From Xanthomonas sp. AM6 (lineage in GTDB: Bacteria > Pseudomonadota > Gammaproteobacteria > Xanthomonadales > Xanthomonadaceae): a stretch of 64,000 nucleotides of DNA. Shown here piece after piece: positions 1 through 9,828 of this stretch; within the stretch, counting starts at the first letter, position 1; every line of letters begins with the position of its first letter. The notes under the pieces were generated by a model. The model made no database searches. It worked only from the letters and a program-made list of their open reading frames with translations, and was not told the origin of the DNA. The stretch lies in the NCBI RefSeq assembly GCF_025665335.1, contig NZ_CP106869.1, positions 956,501 through 1,020,500 of the forward strand. Direction: 5' to 3'. The position numbers were made by a program, and so were the translations under genes.

Positions 1-588
1 GGTGGGATAGCACTTGGGCACTTCCTGCATCCAGCCGGCCAGGTGCGCGAGCACGTCGGTGATGCGGCTGGTGCGGCCGCGGCCGCTGGTATCGCCCAGC
101 CCGCTGCGGATCACCAGCTTGGCGCCGGGCGTGAGCATCTTCGCCACGCTGCGGATCAGGTTCGCCTGCATGGCCGCGTCCAGGTATTGCAGCACGTCCA
201 GGATCGCGACGCTGCCGCTGTGCGCGGGCCAGGCCTGGCCGAGATCGACCACCGCGAAGTGGGTGCCGGGCAGCTCGTTGCGCGCGGCGATGCGGATCGC
301 GCGGCGGATCTTGGCCGCGTCGATGTCCACCCCGTGGTAGCGCTGGCGCTGGCCGTCGGCGCGCAGCGCGTGCGCGAGCAGGCCCAGGCCGCAGCCCAGG
401 TCCAGCACCGGGGCGTCGGTGCCGCGCAGCGCGGCGAGCACGCCCGGATACAGCGGGTCGGTGCGCAGCTTGGTGCGGGTGTAGTAGTAGTCGTAGCGGT
501 TGCCGAGCGGATGCGTCGGCAGGAAGGCGCGGGCGATGGCCAGGGCCTGCGGGCGGGTCATGGGCTGGATGGTGCTGGCGTCGCGCAA
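1..588 (-). CDS. Class I SAM-dependent methyltransferase, 3' end cut by window edge
   Basis: The protein has a Rossmann-type SAM-binding motif, VLDLGCGLGLL, at about residues 61-71. A second acidic loop (GVDID) follows about 30 residues later, as in small class I methyltransferases. The substrate cannot be told. I place the start at a TTG (588) because AAGGA lies six bases upstream of it. An in-frame ATG at 561 has no ribosome binding site. The visible part is 196 codons and the C-terminus lies outside the window. The next gene on the same strand, an SGNH hydrolase, ends 33 bp upstream, so the two may be co-transcribed. The family is clear from motif I; the exact role is unknown. Confidence 0.8.
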   Translation of the reverse strand, partial: MRDASTIQPMTRPQALAIARAFLPTHPLGNRYDYYYTRTKLRTDPLYPGVLAALRGTDAPVLDLGCGLGLLAHALRADGQRQRYHGVDIDAAKIRRAIRIAARNELPGTHFAVVDLGQAWPAHSGSVAILDVLQYLDAAMQANLIRSVAKMLTPGAKLVIRSGLGDTSGRGRTSRITDVLAHLAGWMQEVPKCYPT

Positions 589-621
589 TGTCGGTCCTTG
601 GCAGCGGGGCGTCGTACTCCG

Positions 622-1263
622 CTAGGCTAACGCATCGCGCGCCGCGGGCAACAGCCGGGCGGTCCAGCGCGCATACATCGCCGCGGACGGATGCAGCCCG
701 TCGGCGGCCAGCATCGCCGCGTCGCCGCCGCCGTCGCGGCTGGCCGCGGTGATGTCGACGAAGCGCACCGCGCGCGCCTGGCAGCACGCCTGCGCGGCCG
801 CGTTGAACGCATCGATCTGCGCGCCGATGCGCGCCGGATCGTGCGCGGGCGGCTGCGCGAACGGGGTCACGCCCCAGTCCGGGATCGACACCGCCAGCAC
901 CCGCCGCGGCTGCCCATCGGCAAACCCGATCGCACGCTGCAGCAACGCGGCGAACTGTCCGCGGTAATCGTCGAGCGCGCGGCCGCGGTACTGGTTGTTG
1001 ACCCCGATCAGCAGCGTCACCAGCGCGAACGGGCCCTGCGGCGCGGCCGCATCGATGCCGGCATCGAGTTCGTCGGTGGTCCAGCCGGTGGTGGCGACGA
1101 TCTGCAGATCGGCGATGGCGACGCCGTCCTGGCGCAGCGCCGCGGCCAGTTGCTCCGGCCAGCGTCCGCCGTCGGCGACACCCTCGCCGATCGTGTAGGA
1201 ATCGCCCAGCGCCAGATAGCGCAGCGGGGCATGGTGGAGCGTGGCGAAGCTGGCCTGGCTCAT
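622..1263 (-). CDS. SGNH/GDSL-family hydrolase (esterase/lipase-like)
   Basis: This 213-residue protein carries the family blocks in order. Block I is GDSYT with the nucleophile Ser22. The GxNN block is LIGVNNQ near residue 86. Block V is DGLHPS with Asp188 and His191. These are the catalytic residues of SGNH hydrolases, which cleave esters of lipids, sugars or acyl-thioesters. No signal peptide is visible, so it is probably cytoplasmic, unlike the secreted or autotransporter GDSL esterases. The substrate is unknown. It lies between the aminotransferase and the methyltransferase on the same strand. Confidence 0.88.
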   Translation of the reverse strand: MSQASFATLHHAPLRYLALGDSYTIGEGVADGGRWPEQLAAALRQDGVAIADLQIVATTGWTTDELDAGIDAAAPQGPFALVTLLIGVNNQYRGRALDDYRGQFAALLQRAIGFADGQPRRVLAVSIPDWGVTPFAQPPAHDPARIGAQIDAFNAAAQACCQARAVRFVDITAASRDGGGDAAMLAADGLHPSAAMYARWTARLLPAARDALA

Positions 1264-1327
1264 TTGTGCAACACCGAAGGCAGCCGCGTCACCGAGGCCG
1301 GGAGTGGCGGGAACGCCTCACGCTTTG

Positions 1328-1353
1328 CCCATTCCCGATTCCCCATTCCCTAT
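1328..1353. repeat. GGGATT-type G-rich heptamer tract (C-rich on + strand)
   Basis: Four runs of CCC separated by ATT-type spacers lie between the SGNH hydrolase and the aminotransferase stop codon. The tract is preceded by a CGCTTTGC motif like those at the other copies in this window. On the minus strand it gives four GGG runs, enough for an intramolecular G-quadruplex. A heptameric GGGNATC repeat family enriched in Xanthomonas is known. Confidence 0.75.
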
Positions 1354-2634
1354 TCACCGCCCCCCAGCCATGCTGCGCGGCTTCAGCGGCACCACCTTGG
1401 TCGCCGCCTCGGCGCGCCGCGCCAGCACCCGGTCGATGCGCGCGAACACTTCGCGCATCACTGCCGCTTCCGGCAGCAGGGTCACCCGGAAATGGTGGCG
1501 GTAGGGCACGTTGAAGCTGGAACCGGGCACCACCAGCACGCCCTCGTCGTTCATCAGCTCCAGCGCGAAATCGTGGTCGTCGAAGCTGCGCGCCGCCGCG
1601 CCGACCACCGCCGGGAACGCGTACAGCGCGCCGGCCGGCTGCACCAGCGACAGGTGTTCGCTGGCCGCGCAGGCCTCGATCACCGCGCGGCGGGTCTCGT
1701 ACAGGCGCCCGCCGGGCGCGCACAGCGGCGAGATGGTGTCCGGGCCGTTGACCGCGGCGTCGATCGCGTACTGGCCCGGCACGTTGGCGCACAGGCGCAG
1801 CGCGCCGAGCAGGTCCATCGCGTTGCGGAACTCGGTGACGCGCTCGGCGGCGCCGGACAGCAGCGCCCAGCCCACCCGCCAGCCGCAGGCGCGGTGCACC
1901 TTGCTCAGGCCGCCGAAGCTGATGCACGGATGCTCGCCGGCCAGCGGCGCGACCGGCACGAAGGCGGCGCCGTCGTACAGCACCTGGTCGTAGATCTCGT
2001 CGACCATCAGCAGCAGGTTGTGCTTGACCGCGATCGCCACGATCCTCTCCAGCAGCTCGCGCGAATAGCTGGCGCCGCTGGGGTTGTTCGGGTTGATCAG
2101 CACGATGGCGCGGGTGCGCGAGGACACCAGCGTCTCGATCTCCACCGGATCGGGCTGGAAGCCGTTCTCCGGCGCGCAGCGGTAGTACACCGGGCGGCCG
2201 TCGTTGAGGATGGTGGCGGCCGACCACAGCGGATAGTCGGGCGAGGGCACCAGCACTTCGTCGCCGGGATTGAGCAGCGCGCGCAGCGACAGGTCGATCA
2301 GTTCGCTGACCCCGTTGCCGATGAAGATCCGGTCCGGGTGCGCGTCCGGGTGCTGGCGCCGCGCATAGGCCGCGGCGATCGCCTCGCGCGCCTCCGGCAG
2401 GCCCTGCTGGTGCGTGTAGGGATCGGTGCGACCCATGTCGTCGGCGATCGCGCGCTGCAGGTGCTCCGGCGCGCGGAACCCGAACGCGCCGGGATTGCCG
2501 ATGTTGAGCTTGATCAGCTTGCGCCCCTGCGCCTCCAGCTCCCGGGCTCGCCGCGCCAGTTCGCCCCGGATCTCGTAGCGGACTTCTGACAGGCGTTCGC
2601 GGATCGCGAGCGGCTTGATCGGGGGCGTGGGCAT
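1354..2634 (-). CDS. alaT: Pyridoxal-phosphate aminotransferase, AlaT type
   Basis: This 426-residue fold-type I aminotransferase most resembles AlaT-like enzymes that interconvert pyruvate and alanine with glutamate as amino donor. The PLP lysine is Lys245 in GGLSKVHRACGWRVGW. The cofactor Asp is in LMVDEIYD (about 212). NPNNPSG (181-187) is the classic asparagine-containing loop. It is slightly longer than the roughly 405-residue E. coli AlaA because of short extensions at both ends. The region from 2635 to 2900 separates it from the divergently transcribed exporter gene and would hold promoters for both. The aminotransferase class is certain; the exact substrate is inferred from overall resemblance. 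Confidence 0.85.
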   Translation of the reverse strand: MPTPPIKPLAIRERLSEVRYEIRGELARRARELEAQGRKLIKLNIGNPGAFGFRAPEHLQRAIADDMGRTDPYTHQQGLPEAREAIAAAYARRQHPDAHPDRIFIGNGVSELIDLSLRALLNPGDEVLVPSPDYPLWSAATILNDGRPVYYRCAPENGFQPDPVEIETLVSSRTRAIVLINPNNPSGASYSRELLERIVAIAVKHNLLLMVDEIYDQVLYDGAAFVPVAPLAGEHPCISFGGLSKVHRACGWRVGWALLSGAAERVTEFRNAMDLLGALRLCANVPGQYAIDAAVNGPDTISPLCAPGGRLYETRRAVIEACAASEHLSLVQPAGALYAFPAVVGAAARSFDDHDFALELMNDEGVLVVPGSSFNVPYRHHFRVTLLPEAAVMREVFARIDRVLARRAEAATKVVPLKPRSMAGGR

Positions 2635-2900
2635 TGCGGTGGGCCGGTGGCGGGCGTTGGACTTGGCATGGTAACGGAAATGTGGTTGTGCCGCAGGTCA
2701 TGGCGCGCTCTGATCGGAAAGCGTCTTCGGGCGTTGGGCGCTAGTCGCTGACAGCTCGCCATTTGGCAGGATTTTGGTGGCAGTAGGGAAAGGCAAAACC
2801 GGGCCGATATGGCGATAGCCGGATTGACGAGGCGCTCGGGCCGAAGGATCCTATGCCGAGACTTGGGCCAAAGTTGGGCCCAGAAGCAAAGGATTGTGCT

Positions 2901-5066
2901 ATGTCAGGGGGAATGGCGTCGCTCTCGCTTGTCGAGGGCGGTGAGGCTGTGCAGGATCGACCGGATCTGGCACTGCAGGGGTTGGTACTGCTCGCGCAGT
3001 TTCATGGTATTGCCGCGGATGCCGCGCAACTGGCGCATTCGTTCGCTCGCGTAGGCGAGCCGTTCGACGAAACCACATTGCTGTTGGCAGCCAAGCAACT
3101 TGGACTCAAGGCCAAGGTGGTGTCGCAACCTGCTCCGCGGATCGGGATGGTGGCGCTTCCGGCGCTCGCGCTGGCGCCGGAAGGCGAGGCATTCATCGTC
3201 GCGAAGGTCAGTGGCGAACAAGTCCTGATCCACGATCTGGTCGAGAAGCGGCCGCGTTCGATTTCGATTGCCGAATTCGAGGCGCGCTATCAAGGCCGCC
3301 TATTGCAAGTGGCGTCTCGCGCGTCTGTGCTCGGCGACTTGGCCAAATTCGATTTCAGCTGGTTCATCCCTGCGGTGGTCAAGTATCGCAAGCTGATGCT
3401 CGAGGTGTTCGTCGTCTCGTTTTTCATCCAGATGTTCGCGCTGGTAACACCCCTGTTCTATCAGGTCGTGATGGACAAGGTGCTTGTGCACCATGGATTG
3501 ACCACGTTGGACGTCATCGCGATCGGGCTGGTCTCGATGGGTGTGTTCGAGGTGGTGTTGTCAGGCTTGCGTACCTACGTATTCGCCCACACGACCAGCA
3601 AGATCGATGTGGAACTGGGGGCGCGCCTGTTTCGCCATGTACTTGCGCTGCCGCTGGCCTACTTCGAATCGCGGCGCGTAGGCGACACCATCGCGCGCGT
3701 GCGCGAGCTGGAGAATATCCGCAATTTCCTGACCGGACAGGCACTTACTTCGGTGCTGGATCTGTTTTTCACTGTGGTCTTCCTGGCGGTGATGTTCTGG
3801 TACAGCGGGTGGCTGACCTTGATTGTGGTGCTGTCCTTGCCGCTCTACGCCCTCATTTCGGCACTGGTGACGCCCGTGCTACGCACCCGGCTGAACGAAA
3901 AATTCGCCCGCGGTGCTGACAACCAATCGTTCCTGGTGGAAACCGTCAGCGGTATCGGCACGGTCAAGGCGATGGCGGTCGATCCGCGCGTCACCCGCAC
4001 CTGGGACAACCAGCTCGCTGGTTACGTCAACGCCGGCTTCGGCGTTACCAGGGTCGCTACGTTGGGGCAGCAAGGCGTACAGCTGGTCCAAAAACTGACC
4101 GCTGTCGCCGTGTTGTTCTGGGGCGCCAAGCTGGTCATCGAAGGCAAGCTATCAGTCGGGCAACTGATCGCCTTCAATATGCTCTCCGGCCAAGTCACTG
4201 CGCCGATCATCCGACTTGCTCAGCTGTGGCAGGACTTCCAGCAGGTCGGCATCTCGGTCGAACGGTTGGGGGATATCCTCAATACGCGTACCGAAGTACC
4301 CGGCAGCCGTCTAGCACTGCCCCCGATACGCGGGCAGGTAACGTTCGAACGCGTGACGTTCCGCTATCGCCCCGACGCGCCGGAAGTGCTGAACAGCATC
4401 GAGTTGGATATCCGCCCAGGAGAGGTCATCGGCATCGTAGGGCGATCCGGTTCCGGCAAGAGCACCTTGACCAAGCTGGTGCAGCGGCTCTACACGCCTG
4501 AGCGTGGCCGGGTACTGATCGATGGTCAGGATCTCGCGCTGGCCGATCCTGCCTGGTTGCGCCGCCAACTGGGTGTTGTGCTGCAGGAAAACTTCCTATT
4601 CAACCGAAGTGTGCGCGAAAACATCGCACTGTCCGACCCCGGCATGTCCTTGGAGCGGGTGATCGATGCTGCCAAAATGGCGGGTGCACACGACTTCATT
4701 GTCGAGTTGCCCGAAGGCTACGACACCAAGGTAGGAGAACAAGGCGCGGGTCTGTCCGGCGGCCAGCGCCAGCGAATTGCCATCGCACGCGCATTGATCG
4801 GCGATCCACGCATTTTGATCCTGGATGAGGCGACCAGCGCCCTGGACTACGAGTCCGAGCATGCCGTGATGAGCAACATGCGTTCGATCTGCAAAGGCCG
4901 CACTGTCTTGATCATCGCCCATCGGCTATCGACGGTGCGCCAAGCCAATCGGATCGTCGTCGTGGAAAAGGGTCGTATCGTCGAAAGCGGCTCGCACAAC
5001 GAACTGGTGGATCGTCCAGACGGCCACTACGCAAATCTATTCCGACTTCAGCAGGGAACCCCATGA
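2901..5066 (+). CDS. Type I secretion ABC exporter, HlyB family
   Basis: This 721-residue inner-membrane ATPase closely resembles E. coli HlyB along its whole length. An N-terminal C39-like domain (about 1-130) lacks the catalytic cysteine, as in HlyB. It therefore recognises RTX substrates rather than cleaving double-glycine leaders. A six-helix transmembrane domain (about 150-430) follows. The nucleotide-binding domain has Walker [10 protein letters not shown] (about 514), signature LSGGQRQR (about 619), Walker [13 protein letters not shown] and H-loop IIAHRLST. I choose ATG 2901 because AAAGGA lies seven bases upstream. A longer frame from 2853 lacks such a site. The stop overlaps the HlyD start by four bases. 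The substrate is very likely the RTX protein 2 kb downstream. Confidence 0.95.
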   Translation: MSGGMASLSLVEGGEAVQDRPDLALQGLVLLAQFHGIAADAAQLAHSFARVGEPFDETTLLLAAKQLGLKAKVVSQPAPRIGMVALPALALAPEGEAFIVAKVSGEQVLIHDLVEKRPRSISIAEFEARYQGRLLQVASRASVLGDLAKFDFSWFIPAVVKYRKLMLEVFVVSFFIQMFALVTPLFYQVVMDKVLVHHGLTTLDVIAIGLVSMGVFEVVLSGLRTYVFAHTTSKIDVELGARLFRHVLALPLAYFESRRVGDTIARVRELENIRNFLTGQALTSVLDLFFTVVFLAVMFWYSGWLTLIVVLSLPLYALISALVTPVLRTRLNEKFARGADNQSFLVETVSGIGTVKAMAVDPRVTRTWDNQLAGYVNAGFGVTRVATLGQQGVQLVQKLTAVAVLFWGAKLVIEGKLSVGQLIAFNMLSGQVTAPIIRLAQLWQDFQQVGISVERLGDILNTRTEVPGSRLALPPIRGQVTFERVTFRYRPDAPEVLNSIELDIRPGEVIGIVGRSGSGKSTLTKLVQRLYTPERGRVLIDGQDLALADPAWLRRQLGVVLQENFLFNRSVRENIALSDPGMSLERVIDAAKMAGAHDFIVELPEGYDTKVGEQGAGLSGGQRQRIAIARALIGDPRILILDEATSALDYESEHAVMSNMRSICKGRTVLIIAHRLSTVRQANRIVVVEKGRIVESGSHNELVDRPDGHYANLFRLQQGTP

Positions 5067-6484
5067 AGCATCTGCTCCAGGGATGGCGCGATTTCTTCCT
5101 TCGATACTTCAATATTTTCAGGTCTGTCTGGTCGATCCGGAAGCAGATGGATGCGCCAGACAGGACAGCGGACGAACGCGCGTTTCTTCCCGCGCATCTT
5201 GAACTGATCGAATCACCGACATCACCCACTGCGCGCTGGACCATGCGCATCATCATTGCGTTCTTCTGCGTTGCGTTGCTGTGGGCCTGCCTGGGCAAGC
5301 TGGATATCGTCGCGGTGGCGCCCGGCAAGACCGTGGTCGATTCGAGGACCAAGGTGGTGCAGACGGCGGAGACGGCAATAGTGCGCAGGATTCTGGTGCG
5401 TGATGGACAGGCGGTGAAGCGGGGTCAGCTGCTGGTCGAACTGGATGCCACGGTAACTGGCGCGGACTTCGCCCAGGCTGGCGACTCGCTGGCCAATGCG
5501 CGTCTGATGGTGTTGCGGCAGTCGGCACTGGCCCGCGCCATTGCCAATGATCAGCCACCCAAGTTGGATCCGGCACCCGATTTGAACGCCGAACGGGTCG
5601 CAACCGAACAGCAGCTTGTCATCAGCCAGTTCGACGCCTTCCAGGCTCGCCGTCACAGCCTGCAGGCCAGCATTGCGCAACGACAGGCTGAACTGCGCAC
5701 GACGCAGGATGCAATCGGTCCCTTGGCCGAATCCGCGCGTATATCCAAGGTCCGTGCGGATGACTACAGCCGCCTTGTTGAAGGCAAGTATGTGGGACGT
5801 CACGAATACCTGCTGCGCGAACAGGAGCGCATTTCCGCAGAAAGCCAACTCGCGACCCAGCGCAATCGTCTCCAGGAGATTCGCTCTGCCCTCAGTGCTG
5901 CGCAAGAAGAATTACAGGTACTGGTGACCGAAACCCGGCAGCAGGCGCTAGATGCTACGCGCCAGGCGAACGAACAAGTCGGACAGTTGACTCAGGATGT
6001 GGCAAAGACTGGGCAACGCGACAAGCTGATGGCACTGCGCGCTCCGGTGGATGGAACCGTCCAGCAATTGGCAGTGCATACAGTTGGCGGCGTAGTGACA
6101 CCGGCGCAACCTTTGTTGGCCGTAGTGCCAGCAGAGGAGACATTGGAAGTGGAGGTCACGGTGTTAAATAAAGACATTGGGTTTGTGCGGCCAGGTCAGC
6201 CGGCGACGGTGAAGATCGATAGTTTCCCTTATACGCGTTATGGCTACTTAACGGGGACAGTGGCGAGTGTTTCGCATGACGCTGCACAGGACGAGAAACT
6301 TGGTTTTGTATTTCCTGCGAGGATCAAGCTGAACAAAAGTGTGTTAAATATTGATGGTCCGAAGCTGCGGATGAGTGCAGGCATGAGCTTAACGGCTGAG
6401 ATCAAAACAGATAAGCGAAGGATCATTGATTATCTAATAAGTCCTTTAGGTCAATATTCGTCGGAGTCCTTTCGAGAGCGTTGA
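5063..6484 (+). CDS. Type I secretion membrane fusion protein, HlyD family
   Basis: This 473-residue periplasmic adaptor bridges the ABC exporter and an outer-membrane TolC channel. A short cytoplasmic N-terminus leads to one membrane helix (about 61-78). Then come a lipoyl-like half with the [14 protein letters not shown] motif, a long coiled coil (about 140-310) and a C-terminal beta-barrel region. It starts inside the exporter stop codon (ATGA overlap), so the two are translationally coupled. The last third of the gene, from about 6150, shifts to AT-rich codons (TTA, AAA, ATA). This marks the edge of the low-GC segment that continues into the next two genes. No outer-membrane component is encoded here; the tolC gene at 38-40 kb is the obvious partner. 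Confidence 0.94.
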   Translation: MKHLLQGWRDFFLRYFNIFRSVWSIRKQMDAPDRTADERAFLPAHLELIESPTSPTARWTMRIIIAFFCVALLWACLGKLDIVAVAPGKTVVDSRTKVVQTAETAIVRRILVRDGQAVKRGQLLVELDATVTGADFAQAGDSLANARLMVLRQSALARAIANDQPPKLDPAPDLNAERVATEQQLVISQFDAFQARRHSLQASIAQRQAELRTTQDAIGPLAESARISKVRADDYSRLVEGKYVGRHEYLLREQERISAESQLATQRNRLQEIRSALSAAQEELQVLVTETRQQALDATRQANEQVGQLTQDVAKTGQRDKLMALRAPVDGTVQQLAVHTVGGVVTPAQPLLAVVPAEETLEVEVTVLNKDIGFVRPGQPATVKIDSFPYTRYGYLTGTVASVSHDAAQDEKLGFVFPARIKLNKSVLNIDGPKLRMSAGMSLTAEIKTDKRRIIDYLISPLGQYSSESFRER

Positions 6485-6562
6485 CCGCGTATAGTATTAG
6501 TGCGGAGTCTAAAGGCATTAAGTTATTATAATAACTTAAATAAATAAAATGAGGACTTAAAT

Positions 6563-7063
6563 TTGAAGGCTGAATTCCGTGATTATTTGGAAAGCCGCGG
6601 GCCCTGGCTCATGTGCGCATTCTTTTTATTCCCTGTTTTTATAAGTAAAACTATCACCTTGATGGGATTTGATGACTTGTGCCTGGGCGAGAACTGGAAG
6701 GCTTTCACTGAGGCAGCGTGGGGTGGTGCGGATGCATACTGCTCCGCAATGGCTTTATATCTATTATTATCTCCTCTTGTTTTTTTGTGGATGTACTCAA
6801 AAGCAAGGTTGCAAGAAGTCTACGATGCAAAAGCCGTCTTAATTGCCTCGGGAAATTTCGGTATATTTTTATTTCTTTTATTTCTTGCCTTGGTGGGGCC
6901 ATCGGCGTCCTCGATTGAGGATCCTGCTAAAGGTCTTAAGTTGATTTTAATTTTAGGAAGGTCGCATGCTATTTTTTGCATGATGTACGGATGCCTTGTT
7001 ATGGCTTGCGTCGCCACTGGTTATGTGTCTGTGAGTATTTTCTGGAAATCATTGATAAAATAG
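6563..7063 (+). CDS. Small four-helix inner-membrane protein; candidate immunity protein
   Basis: I do not recognise a family. The 166-residue product has four predicted membrane helices at about 15-34, 60-79, 92-112 and 137-160, with short charged loops and no signal peptide. The start is a TTG (6563) with GAGG eight bases upstream. The stop codon at 7061-7063 lies inside the AGGAG ribosome binding site of the RTX gene, leaving only 11 bp between them. The gene is much poorer in GC than its surroundings and uses TTA, ATA, AAA and AGG codons, suggesting recent transfer. Four-helix proteins tightly linked to pore-forming bacteriocins are commonly immunity proteins. Position and topology suggest that role here, but it is inference. 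No RTX acyltransferase (HlyC) signature is present. Confidence 0.7.
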   Translation: MKAEFRDYLESRGPWLMCAFFLFPVFISKTITLMGFDDLCLGENWKAFTEAAWGGADAYCSAMALYLLLSPLVFLWMYSKARLQEVYDAKAVLIASGNFGIFLFLLFLALVGPSASSIEDPAKGLKLILILGRSHAIFCMMYGCLVMACVATGYVSVSIFWKSLIK

Positions 7064-7074
7064 GAGTTTCGCAA

Positions 7075-9828
7075 ATGAGTGATAATTCTGAAAACGAAGC
7101 GCCGCCACAGAATTCGTCCCCGTCCTTAAGTCTGGAGGATGTAAACAAATTTGGAAGCGCGTTCCGCGCGGGAACGTTCGCTTTTGTGGCTGAATATGAG
7201 AGACAGTACGCAAAGTCTATCGCCGATGGAGCCGACGCTCAGGTCGCAGTAAAGCAGGCGTTGGAAGCTGCACACAAAAAGCAGTCACAGATTTTCATGA
7301 GCTATGCAGCAGCGGCGAGCTCTGTCGCTGATCCAAAGTGGAAAGCCGCTTATACGGAGGCCTCCCTTGAGGCTGCGCGCCAGGCTAAAGCGTTAAGTGA
7401 TGCACAGGGGCCTATGTCTGACGTGTTGGCTTCCTACTCTGCAAGTGCTACTTCCCAGTATTCCTCATTAATGAAGGCAAATCCTGCGTTGAGATTTGCC
7501 GCAAAATATGGCGGTCCAGTAGGGGATGTCGTGGATATCGGTAGCGCCGCCCTGTTCGGCACATCGGGCGATGTTGCTAAAGCAGTAATTGGTGCCGCTC
7601 TTGGTGCCGTTACTGGGGCATTAGTAACTTTCGGACTCGGCGCGGTAGGATTTGTTGGAGCTCCGGCTTTGGCGATCGCGGGCATTGCTGCCATTGGCGT
7701 AGGAGTATTTGCTCCCGATCTGGTCCCTGATAGCTGGTGGGATGGACTCGGGGAGTGGGGCAAGGAAGCTCTGAATGATGTCGCGGATTGGTTCGAAGAT
7801 TCATGGTATGACACCGCTAGGTGGTGGGGAGATCGAACCGACGAGTTGGGTGACTCATTGAAAGATATGTTTGACCGTGCCAGAAACTTTGTTCCGCGCA
7901 GGGATCCACTCGTACTGGATCTTGATGGTGATGGGATAGAGACGATATCCGCTAATGGCGGCGTTCTTTTTGACCATGACGGTGACGGCGTAAAGAATGG
8001 AACCGGATGGATTGGCCCAGATGACGGGCTGGTTGTCATGGATAGGAATGGAAATGGAAGGATTGATGGTGGCTCTGAATTATTTGGAGCTGATACAAAT
8101 CTTTCTTCTGGTGCTAATGGCGTATCAGGTTTTGCCGCTTTGGCTGACCTCGATAGCAATAGCGACGGAATATTTAATTATGCGGATGAACATTTTGGTG
8201 ATGTTCGCATATGGCGTGATCTTAACCAGGATGGTGTATCGCAAGCGGATGAGTTATTTAGGTTTGACCAGCTTGGCGTCGCGTCGATAGTGTTAAAGCC
8301 TGTCGCTACCGAAGATGTCGACCTTGGTAATGGAAATATCGTTGACAATCGCGGTACTTATATTCGATCGGACGGCACAGCCGGCTTGGCTGGTGATCTC
8401 CAGCTGGCGATGGATTACTTCTTTCGGGACTTCACGGAATCTTTGGATCCAGTGAACGTGACAGATGAAGCCGGGCAATTACCTGATCTCAAGGGTAGCG
8501 GCGCGGTGCGCGATCTGAAAGAAGCCGCAAGCCTGTCGCAGGATTTATTGGCTGCTATTCAGGCGCTGACACCTGGTACATCACGCGACGCAATGCGGGC
8601 CGCACTGGACACGATCCTTGCGAATTGGGCAGGTACGTCGACCATGAAAAGCAGCGAGGATATTCTCGAGGCGTCTAGCTCGACAACACGCACCGTCTAT
8701 TACCATGGAGCGGTACCCGCTGCTGTTGCCGATCAGGGGGCTGCCGCGGTCGAAGCATGGGAGAAGCAGCAGCACGCGCAGCTGGCGCCGATCATTGCGA
8801 TTCTGGAAAAGTTCAACGGCTCAAGTTTGATCAGCTACCAGAACGACCAGGTTTCGACGGGTGGCAACACCTATAGCTGGAAGAATGCTACGCGAGCCGA
8901 TGGTAGTGCGGAGCAAGTGATGAGCGTGGTGCTACAGCCCGAGCAGATCAGTGCTTTGCTCAGTGCTTACGCCAATTTGAAGGAGTCCGTGTATGCGGGG
9001 CTCGTGACTCAGACTCGTCTTCATGACTATGTTGATAGCCTTGCCATGCGCGTCGTCGACGGCAAGTTGCAGTTCGACATTTCTGGTCTAGGTGTCATGC
9101 TGGAAAGTAAGGCCCAGAGCAATCTTGGGGAGGGACTTCAGGACGTTCTTGATCTCTATAAATATGCGGGAAGTTTTCTCGCCGAGGCTGGCTGGGACGG
9201 CCCGGCGTTGCTGAACAACTGGATCGAAAGCGCCAGCGCGACGTCCGCTGGGCTTGAAGCTATCGCGTTTGCAGGCATCCAGAGCGTGTCAGGAAATTTC
9301 ACGGGCACGTCTGCGAATGATCTGGTTTGGGGTGAAACGACCAAGGACATCATTCATGGAGGTGCAGGCGATGACATGCTCGGCGGAGGCGCTGAGGCGG
9401 ATACCTTGTATGGCGAGGCTGGGAACGACAGGTTGTTTGGTGGTTCAAGCGACGACGCACTCTTCGGCGGTAGCGGCAACGACATTCTGTTGGGTGGCGG
9501 GGGCAACGACACATTGGACGGTGGCGCAGGCATGAACCGTCTGGAAGGCGGTGCGGGCGACGACGTACTGAGCGTGCTCTATGACTCGCAGGACAACGTG
9601 CTGGCCGGTGGGACCGGGACCGACACGCTGACTGGCAGCTATGCCTCGGACACCTATCTGTTCAACAAGGGCGATGGCCGTGACACGGTGGTGGAGACTT
9701 CTTACACCAGCGGGGCGATGGACAAGATCGTGTTCGGTGAAGGCATCGCAGCCGGCAGCGTACGGGTGTTGAGAGAGGGCGTGACGTGGTGTTGTCCGTT
9801 GGTGATGGTGCGGATGCGGTTCGGCTGA
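7075..9828 (+). CDS. FrpC-like RTX protein, first open segment of a frame-disrupted gene
   Basis: ATG 7075 follows AGGAG by seven bases. This segment reads 917 codons. Residues 1-160 are polar and alanine-rich. About 166-213 is a hydrophobic glycine-zipper-like stretch. From RRDPLVLDLDGDGIET onward (Asp277-Pro278) the sequence matches the calcium-dependent self-processing module of Neisseria FrpC, including DRNGNG and DLDSNSDG calcium loops, DLNQDG and SELFG. FrpC cleaves itself at this same Asp-Pro bond. Glycine-rich GGxGxDxxx RTX nonapeptides start near residue 760. At 9776-9780 a GGG replaces the GGGG found in other repeat units. The frame is then lost after REG, and a 12-residue foreign tail ends at 9828. 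Export would need the C-terminal signal encoded after 11740, so this fragment alone should not be secreted by the T1SS. Confidence 0.85.
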   Translation: MSDNSENEAPPQNSSPSLSLEDVNKFGSAFRAGTFAFVAEYERQYAKSIADGADAQVAVKQALEAAHKKQSQIFMSYAAAASSVADPKWKAAYTEASLEAARQAKALSDAQGPMSDVLASYSASATSQYSSLMKANPALRFAAKYGGPVGDVVDIGSAALFGTSGDVAKAVIGAALGAVTGALVTFGLGAVGFVGAPALAIAGIAAIGVGVFAPDLVPDSWWDGLGEWGKEALNDVADWFEDSWYDTARWWGDRTDELGDSLKDMFDRARNFVPRRDPLVLDLDGDGIETISANGGVLFDHDGDGVKNGTGWIGPDDGLVVMDRNGNGRIDGGSELFGADTNLSSGANGVSGFAALADLDSNSDGIFNYADEHFGDVRIWRDLNQDGVSQADELFRFDQLGVASIVLKPVATEDVDLGNGNIVDNRGTYIRSDGTAGLAGDLQLAMDYFFRDFTESLDPVNVTDEAGQLPDLKGSGAVRDLKEAASLSQDLLAAIQALTPGTSRDAMRAALDTILANWAGTSTMKSSEDILEASSSTTRTVYYHGAVPAAVADQGAAAVEAWEKQQHAQLAPIIAILEKFNGSSLISYQNDQVSTGGNTYSWKNATRADGSAEQVMSVVLQPEQISALLSAYANLKESVYAGLVTQTRLHDYVDSLAMRVVDGKLQFDISGLGVMLESKAQSNLGEGLQDVLDLYKYAGSFLAEAGWDGPALLNNWIESASATSAGLEAIAFAGIQSVSGNFTGTSANDLVWGETTKDIIHGGAGDDMLGGGAEADTLYGEAGNDRLFGGSSDDALFGGSGNDILLGGGGNDTLDGGAGMNRLEGGAGDDVLSVLYDSQDNVLAGGTGTDTLTGSYASDTYLFNKGDGRDTVVETSYTSGAMDKIVFGEGIAAGSVRVLREGVTWCCPLVMVRMRFG

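Noticed and set aside
691-2589. Long plus-strand open frame opposite the hydrolase and aminotransferase genes
   Set aside because: It is a high-GC antisense shadow with His/Arg/Gly-rich composition and no domain; the minus-strand genes show clear catalytic motifs.
6563-7063. RTX acyltransferase (HlyC-like) role for the small gene
   Set aside because: The product is a four-helix membrane protein and lacks the acyltransferase sequence features.
9774-9790. Programmed -1 ribosomal frameshift at the GGG site
   Set aside because: The site AGAGAGGGCG lacks an X-XXY-YYZ slippery heptamer and no clear stimulatory stem was seen, so mutation, phase variation or sequence error is preferred.
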